Of a stretch of 10,509 nucleotides of DNA, positions 7,292 through 10,509 are shown in pieces; position 1 is the first letter of the stretch; every line of letters starts with the position of its first letter. Origin of the DNA: an uncultured Ruminococcus sp. (GTDB lineage: Bacteria; Bacillota; Clostridia; Oscillospirales; Acutalibacteraceae); assembly GCA_937892835.1 (NCBI GenBank), contig CALBHM010000393.1, positions 1 to 10,509 of the forward strand, given 5' to 3'. Both the position numbers and the translations under genes were made by a program. Below the pieces are notes generated by a model. That model did no database searches, was not told where the DNA came from, and saw only the letters and a list, made by a program, of their open reading frames with translations.

Positions 7292-7320
7292 ATTATACAT
7301 TGATTTTTTGATTTTGTCAA
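7292..7320 (-). promoter_or_regulatory. Perfect consensus sigma-A promoter for the MATE unit
   Basis: Minus strand TTGACA (7315-7320), 17-bp spacer, TATAAT (7292-7297): full consensus in both hexamers and spacing. Predicted start near 7285 gives a leader of about 190 nt. A promoter this strong combined with a downstream terminator is what attenuation control looks like. Confidence 0.85.
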
Positions 7321-7350
7321 AGAAAATATAAAAGCAAAACAGAAAAAAGC

Positions 7351-7379
7351 TTGCATATTTTTAAATTATATGGTATATT
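7351..7379 (+). promoter_or_regulatory. Sigma-A promoter for the OadB/OadG unit
   Basis: TTGCAT (7351-7356), 17-bp spacer, TATATT (7374-7379). The predicted start near 7386 falls exactly at the 5' edge of the riboswitch-like RNA. It is back-to-back with the MATE promoter, 30 bp between the two -35 boxes. Confidence 0.7.
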
Positions 7380-7385
7380 ATAGTC

Positions 7386-7473
7386 ACCGAAAGGGAGTAG
7401 TCGGCGAAAACCGTTACAATCAGCGTCAATTCGGTCTAACGACCCGCTTTTGTATTAAACGACGAGACTTTTA
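7386..7473 (+). ncRNA. yybP-ykoY-family (Mn2+-type) riboswitch aptamer
   Basis: The order of elements matches the yybP-ykoY aptamer as I remember it from the Lactococcus lactis structure. GAAAG (7389-7393) is the P1 5' strand, followed by the L1 signature GGAGUAG (7394-7400). A short hairpin CGG-CGAAAA-CCG (7402-7413) follows. P3 is AGCG (7422-7425)/CGCU (7445-7448) extended by ACAA/UUGU. The conserved L3 segment UCAAUUC (7426-7432) precedes a hairpin GGUC-UAAC-GACC (7433-7444). The 3' L1 strand GACGAGA (7461-7467) is followed by CUUUU, which closes P1. The optional P5 hairpin is trimmed to a few bases. The P1 3' strand is also the 5' arm of the downstream terminator, so aptamer folding should prevent termination: an ON switch, as known for this family. 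Ligand specificity is inferred from the family. Confidence 0.75.
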
Positions 7474-7502
7474 TTGCTAAGGCAGTAAAAGTCTCTTTTT
7501 TT
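7464..7502 (+). terminator. Riboswitch-controlled intrinsic terminator
   Basis: GAGACUUUUAUUGC (7464-7477) pairs with GCAGUAAAAGUCUC (7482-7495) over 14 bp (one G-U) with a UAAG loop, followed by seven U residues (7496-7502). The 5' arm overlaps the aptamer P1 closing strand, making the two structures mutually exclusive. It lies 41 bases before the start codon of the OadB-like gene. Confidence 0.9.
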
Positions 7503-7543
7503 ATGCCGATTTCCCAATATTTTTTAAAAAAGGAGTTTTGTTT

Positions 7544-8674
7544 ATGGATTTTTTCTCTTTTCTGTACCAAAATGCCGTAGATAATTTTGACTACAGAATG
7601 CTCATCATGTGGGCAATCGGTGGATTGCTGATTCTTCTTGCAATCAAAAAGAACATGGAGCCGACGCTGCTTTTGCCAATAGGCTTCGGCGTTATCCTTG
7701 TTAACCTTCCGCTCTCGGGAGTTGTTGACCGGGTGGTGAACGGTCTGCCGCAGGAGGGTGCGCTCAGTATTCTTTACAAGGCAGGAATTGCAAATGAGCT
7801 TTTCCCGCTGATACTTTTTATCGGTATAGGCGCAATGATTGATTTCGGCCCGATACTTGCAAATCCGAAGCTGATGATATTCGGTGCGGCGGCGCAGTTC
7901 GGAATATTTTTCACACTTTGCACCTCGTCAATGTTTTTCGATATTAAAGACGCAGCGGCGATTGCAACAATCGGAGCGGCAGACGGTCCGACGGCGATAG
8001 TAGTTGCGCAAATGCTGGATTCAAAATATCTCGGTGCAATAATGGTTGCGGCATATTCATATATGGCACTTGTTCCTATTATTCAGCCGCCTGTAATAAA
8101 ACTGCTCACAACGGAAAAAGAACGAAAAATACGAATGAAATATAAGCCGAGTCAGGTCTCAAAGCTTACAAAAATACTGTTCCCGATCGTGATAACAATA
8201 ATTGCCGGAATTGTTTCGCCGAATTCGGTTGCACTTGTCGGATTTCTTATGTTCGGAAATCTTATCCGTGAATGCGGTGTGCTTGATTCGCTGTCGGAAA
8301 CAGCTCAAAGGGTGCTTGCCAATCTTGTTACGATTTTCCTTGGAATTACCATTGCGACACAGATGCAGTTTGACAAATTTCTTCGAAAGGAGACGCTGCT
8401 TATTCTCGGTCTCGGCTTCATAGCGTTTATATTCGATACGGCAGGCGGCGTTATTTTTGCAAAATTTTTGAATCTCTTCTTAAAAGAAAAAATCAATCCT
8501 ATGATTGGTGCTGCCGGAATTTCAGCCTTTCCGATGTCGGGTCGTGTTGTTCACAAAATAGGCCTTAGCGAGGATCCTCAGAACTTTTTGCTTATGCAGT
8601 CAATGGGCGTTAATGTTTCGGGTCAGATTGCTTCGGTAATTGCCGGCGGTCTTATACTTAACTTTTTTGCATGA
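7544..8674 (+). CDS. oadB: OadB/GcdB/MmdB-type Na+-translocating decarboxylase beta subunit
   Basis: 376 residues, about nine to eleven membrane helices. In biotin-dependent oxaloacetate/glutaconyl-CoA/methylmalonyl-CoA decarboxylases this subunit releases CO2 from carboxybiotin and exports Na+. Family signatures are clear: G94-I-G-A-M-I-D-F-G-P-I-L-A-N-P, I143-G-A-A-D-G-P-T (containing the conserved Na+-site Asp, D147), A170-Y-S-Y-M-A-L-V-P-I-I-Q-P-P, G238-N-L-I-R-E-C-G, and the C-terminal N318-P-M-I-G-A-A-G-I-S-A, R334, N357-V-S-G. Small departures from the family as I know it occur near the end (QSMGVNVSG where HAMGPNVAG is usual). The ATG at 7544 is chosen for AAAGGAG eight bases upstream; a TTG two codons earlier is less likely. 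The alpha/biotin subunits are not next to it, and its leader is a Mn2+-type riboswitch, so a role other than the classic decarboxylase is possible. Confidence 0.9.
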   Translation: MDFFSFLYQNAVDNFDYRMLIMWAIGGLLILLAIKKNMEPTLLLPIGFGVILVNLPLSGVVDRVVNGLPQEGALSILYKAGIANELFPLILFIGIGAMIDFGPILANPKLMIFGAAAQFGIFFTLCTSSMFFDIKDAAAIATIGAADGPTAIVVAQMLDSKYLGAIMVAAYSYMALVPIIQPPVIKLLTTEKERKIRMKYKPSQVSKLTKILFPIVITIIAGIVSPNSVALVGFLMFGNLIRECGVLDSLSETAQRVLANLVTIFLGITIATQMQFDKFLRKETLLILGLGFIAFIFDTAGGVIFAKFLNLFLKEKINPMIGAAGISAFPMSGRVVHKIGLSEDPQNFLLMQSMGVNVSGQIASVIAGGLILNFFA

Positions 8675-8691
8675 TGAAGGGAGATTTATTT

Positions 8692-8850
8692 ATGAATTTA
8701 TTAGGCTTTAATCCGCATGCTTTTATAGAAACACTTCCGTATATGGGAAAAGGAATGCTTGGAATTTTTATTGTTATAGGAATTATAATAATTTGTGCAA
8801 CAATTTTAAATAAGCTTACCGGAAAAAAGAAACCGAAAGACGACAAATAA
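8692..8850 (+). CDS. Small OadG-like membrane subunit (52 aa)
   Basis: 52 residues starting at ATG 8692, with AAGGGAG eight bases upstream and only 17 bases after the beta-subunit stop. One hydrophobic helix (about 22-40, GMLGIFIVIGIIIICATIL) is followed by N40-KLTGKKKPKDD, a basic C-terminal tail. This matches the single-helix gamma subunit (OadG) that anchors and assembles the sodium-pump decarboxylase, but it is shorter than classical OadG and lacks the long C-terminal region with metal-binding histidines seen in the Klebsiella protein. The gene order (beta before gamma) differs from the gamma-alpha-beta order known in Klebsiella. Family assignment rests on size, helix pattern and position. 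Confidence 0.72.
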   Translation: MNLLGFNPHAFIETLPYMGKGMLGIFIVIGIIIICATILNKLTGKKKPKDDK

Positions 8851-8853
8851 AAA

Positions 8854-8891
8854 CAGCCGCAAAGCAAACAACACAATTTGCTTTGCGGCTG
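8854..8891. terminator. Bidirectional intrinsic terminator between oadG-like gene and tsaD
   Basis: A perfect 15-bp stem: CAGCCGCAAAGCAAA (8854-8868) with TTTGCTTTGCGGCTG (8877-8891), 8-nt loop. On the minus strand it is followed by TTTTTATTT, a good U-tract for the tsaD transcript; on the plus strand by AAATTTTGTTT, weaker. It starts four bases after the oadG-like stop and ends nine bases before the tsaD stop. Confidence 0.88.
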
Positions 8892-8900
8892 AAATTTTGT

Positions 8901-9905
8901 TTATTCAATACTCATCGTTGCGTATGCGTTCAATGACATGTCGGCAGTGTTGCCGTTTATGAACTCATAATAGCCCTGTGCGCCGACCATTGCGCCGTTG
9001 TCGCCGCAATATTTAAGCTCGGGGGCGAAAAGCTCCCATCCGTTCTTTTTACAAAGGGCCTCCATATCTCTGCGGAGAACCGAGTTGGCCGAAACGCCGC
9101 CTGCAAGCACGATCTTTTTATAGCCGAGATCCTTTGCCGCTTTCTCCGTGTTTTCGGTCAGGCAGCGCACAACCGCCTTGATATACGATGCGCCGAGGTC
9201 GGGGACGTTTATCTCCTCGCCCTTTTGCTTTGCAATATTTATGGTGTTCAGTGCGGCGGTTTTCAGCCCCGAAAAGCTGAAATCATACGGTGCGCCGTCA
9301 ACTCTCGGGTGAGGCATCTTGTATGCTGTCGGATCGCCGTCCTTTGCAACACGGTCAAGGTTAAGACCGCCGGGGTAGGGCAGACCCATTGCTCTTGCCG
9401 CTTTGTCCATCGCTTCTCCTGCCGCATCGTCATGCGTATAGCCGACAATTTTAAACTTTGTATAGTCTTTGACCTCGACAATGTGACTGTGTCCGCCCGA
9501 AACAACAAGGCAGAGAAATTCAGGCTCAAGCTCCTGGTGGGTGATGTAGTTTGCGGCAATGTGTGAGCGCAGGTGATGCACGGGAACAAGTGGGATTCCG
9601 CTTGCAAGCGACAGTCCTTTGGCGTAGTTCACGCCGACCAAAAGTGCGCCGATAAGCCCGGGCGCATATGTAACGGCGATTGCCGAAATGTCGTCAAGAG
9701 TACAGCCGGCATCGCTCAGAGCCTTGTTGATAACGCCGGAAACAGCTTCAACATGGCGGCGTGACGCAATCTCTGGCACAACTCCGCCGTAAATTATATG
9801 CTCCTGCACCTGCGAAGCTACAACGCTTGACAGCACCTTTCTGCCGTCCTCAACGACGGCGGCCGCAGTCTCGTCACACGAGGATTCGAGGGATAATATT
9901 TTCAT
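8901..9905 (-). CDS. tsaD: tRNA N6-adenosine threonylcarbamoyltransferase TsaD
   Basis: 334 residues, the usual length. TsaD transfers the threonylcarbamoyl group from TC-AMP to A37 of ANN-decoding tRNAs (t6A), acting in the cytoplasm with TsaB and TsaE. The ASKHA-fold signatures are all present: L5-ESSCDET, the metal-binding H111-x-x-x-H115, V134-V-S-G-G-H, the A162-GEAMDKAAR segment, A268-G-G-V-S-A-N-S, and C300-G-D302-N-G-A with D302 as third metal ligand. Nothing suggests inactivation. Its ATG overlaps the stop of the upstream acetyltransferase gene (ATGA), so translation is coupled; its own ribosome binding site is weak (GAAAG). TsaB and TsaE are not visible and may lie upstream beyond the window. 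Confidence 0.97.
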   Translation of the reverse strand: MKILSLESSCDETAAAVVEDGRKVLSSVVASQVQEHIIYGGVVPEIASRRHVEAVSGVINKALSDAGCTLDDISAIAVTYAPGLIGALLVGVNYAKGLSLASGIPLVPVHHLRSHIAANYITHQELEPEFLCLVVSGGHSHIVEVKDYTKFKIVGYTHDDAAGEAMDKAARAMGLPYPGGLNLDRVAKDGDPTAYKMPHPRVDGAPYDFSFSGLKTAALNTINIAKQKGEEINVPDLGASYIKAVVRCLTENTEKAAKDLGYKKIVLAGGVSANSVLRRDMEALCKKNGWELFAPELKYCGDNGAMVGAQGYYEFINGNTADMSLNAYATMSIE

Positions 9906-10509
9906 TTGATATCACATTCTTTCAATGTCATGATGACCGCATCTTCGGCGGGATTTGTGTAGAAATTTTTGCGCTCGCCTGCCGCTTGGTAGCCGAGCTT
10001 TTTATATAGCAAAATCGCTTTTTCATTGCTTTTGCGAACCTCAAGCGTGATGAATTCACACTTTCTGTCGAAAGCATTTTTCTGCGCCGTTTTGAGAAGC
10101 TTTTCGCCGAGACCGAGCCGCCTGTAATCGGGGCGCACGGCAATATTGTCAATATATGCTTCTCCGTAAACCTCATGAACGCCGATGTAGCCGAGAACAT
10201 TTTTACCCGACTGAGCGACGAGAAAATGAGCGTTTTCATTGTCAAGCTCCTCGGCGATTCCTTTCTCCGTCCACGGAGCGGAAAAGCAGAGCTTTTCAAT
10301 CTCGGCAATGTCATGAACGTGCTCGGCCGACATAGGACGGATTTCGGCGGTCAGGGCATCAAGAAGCCTTGAAACAAAGCTCTCAATCTGATCTGCACAG
10401 GCGGAATAAATATCTTCGTTGCCGCCGTAAGGGTCGGAGATTTCAGGCTCGGGAACAATGACCTTGAATTTCGGTTTCAGCGTCATGATTGCCTGCTTAT
10501 GTGCCTTCG
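9902..10509 (-). CDS. rimI: Partial: low-molecular-weight protein phosphatase C-terminus fused to RimI-type N-acetyltransferase
   Basis: The frame is open to the window edge, so the 5' end is missing. Counting from the internal ATG at 10486, residues 47-194 are a RimI-like GNAT domain that in this family acetylates the N-terminal alanine of ribosomal protein S18. Visible are I49-R-P-M, C67-F-S-A-P-W, the acetyl-CoA loop V117-R-P-D-Y-R-R-L-G-L-G, S153-NEKAILLYKKLGY and the C-terminal N174-F-Y with E181-D-A-V-I-M. Upstream, KAHKQAI (coded before that ATG) plus E15-ISDPYGGNEDIYSACADQI matches the C-terminal part of LMW phosphotyrosine/arginine phosphatases (YwlE type), including the conserved DP(Y/F)GG with the general-acid Asp. 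I therefore read a phosphatase-RimI fusion rather than a start at 10486, which also lacks a good ribosome binding site. It overlaps tsaD by four bases. Confidence 0.82.
   Translation of the reverse strand, partial: KAHKQAIMTLKPKFKVIVPEPEISDPYGGNEDIYSACADQIESFVSRLLDALTAEIRPMSAEHVHDIAEIEKLCFSAPWTEKGIAEELDNENAHFLVAQSGKNVLGYIGVHEVYGEAYIDNIAVRPDYRRLGLGEKLLKTAQKNAFDRKCEFITLEVRKSNEKAILLYKKLGYQAAGERKNFYTNPAEDAVIMTLKECDIK

Noticed and set aside
7538..7543. TTG start two codons upstream for the OadB-like gene
   Set aside because: It lies only two bases after the AAAGGAG site, too close; the ATG at 7544 has ideal spacing.
9225..9607. Open frames on both strands over tsaD (113 and 114 codons)
   Set aside because: They are shadows of the strongly conserved tsaD frame with no family resemblance.
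10484..10486. ATG at 10486 as the RimI start
   Set aside because: Phosphatase-like sequence continues in frame on both sides of it, and there is no convincing ribosome binding site, so it is probably internal.

Overview
The window looks like chromosomal DNA from a low-to-moderate GC Gram-positive anaerobe, most plausibly a gut-type Clostridia member (Oscillospiraceae/Ruminococcaceae-like). The evidence is AGGAGG-type ribosome binding sites, consensus TTGACA/TATAAT promoters, a MepA-type MATE pump, a biotin-dependent sodium-pump beta subunit, and attenuator-style RNA leaders with U-tract terminators. Genus is not determined. No tRNA, rRNA, CRISPR array, insertion sequence or phage gene was seen.

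Left part (1-5704). A minus-strand membrane protein (83-1312) looks like a CPBP/Abi-type intramembrane protease that has lost catalytic residues; it carries a long charged cytoplasmic tail with a duplicated short motif. Upstream on the same strand is an FkbM-type methyltransferase (1366-2430). Divergent from it, on the plus strand, is a two-gene unit: a 729-residue cytoplasmic glycoside-hydrolase-like protein (2509-4698), then a family 2 glycosyltransferase (4703-5704) four bases later. The methyltransferase and the hydrolase-like gene appear to use overlapping divergent promoters. Together they suggest glycan or glycoconjugate metabolism, but no substrate can be read from the sequence.

Middle (5699-8891). 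A MepA-like MATE exporter (5699-7096, minus) converges on the glycosyltransferase, and both genes end inside one TCATGA palindrome. The 447-base gap between the MATE gene and the divergent plus-strand gene is dense with regulation. On the minus strand there is a perfect TTGACA-17-TATAAT promoter, a 9-bp palindrome at the transcript start, a multi-helix RNA, an intrinsic terminator, and then the MATE ribosome binding site. This is an attenuator or riboswitch architecture; guanidine-IV (the mepA motif) is the best guess, from context. On the plus strand there is a TTGCAT-17-TATATT promoter, an RNA closely resembling the yybP-ykoY (Mn2+) riboswitch aptamer, and a 14-bp terminator whose 5' arm is also the 3' strand of aptamer helix P1. 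This leader controls an OadB-like Na+-translocating decarboxylase beta subunit (7544-8674) and a 52-residue OadG-like membrane peptide (8692-8850) with no carboxyltransferase or biotin subunit alongside. A bidirectional terminator (8854-8891) closes this unit and the convergent tsaD unit.

Right part (8901-10509, minus). tsaD (t6A tRNA modification) is translationally coupled (ATGA overlap) to an upstream RimI-type N-acetyltransferase. The reading frame of the latter runs off the window edge and begins, as far as visible, with the C-terminal part of a low-molecular-weight protein phosphatase, implying a phosphatase-RimI fusion.

The most interesting items are the Mn2+-type riboswitch on an orphan OadB/OadG pair, the attenuated MATE leader facing it back-to-back, the phosphatase-RimI fusion, and the unclassified hydrolase paired with a glycosyltransferase.
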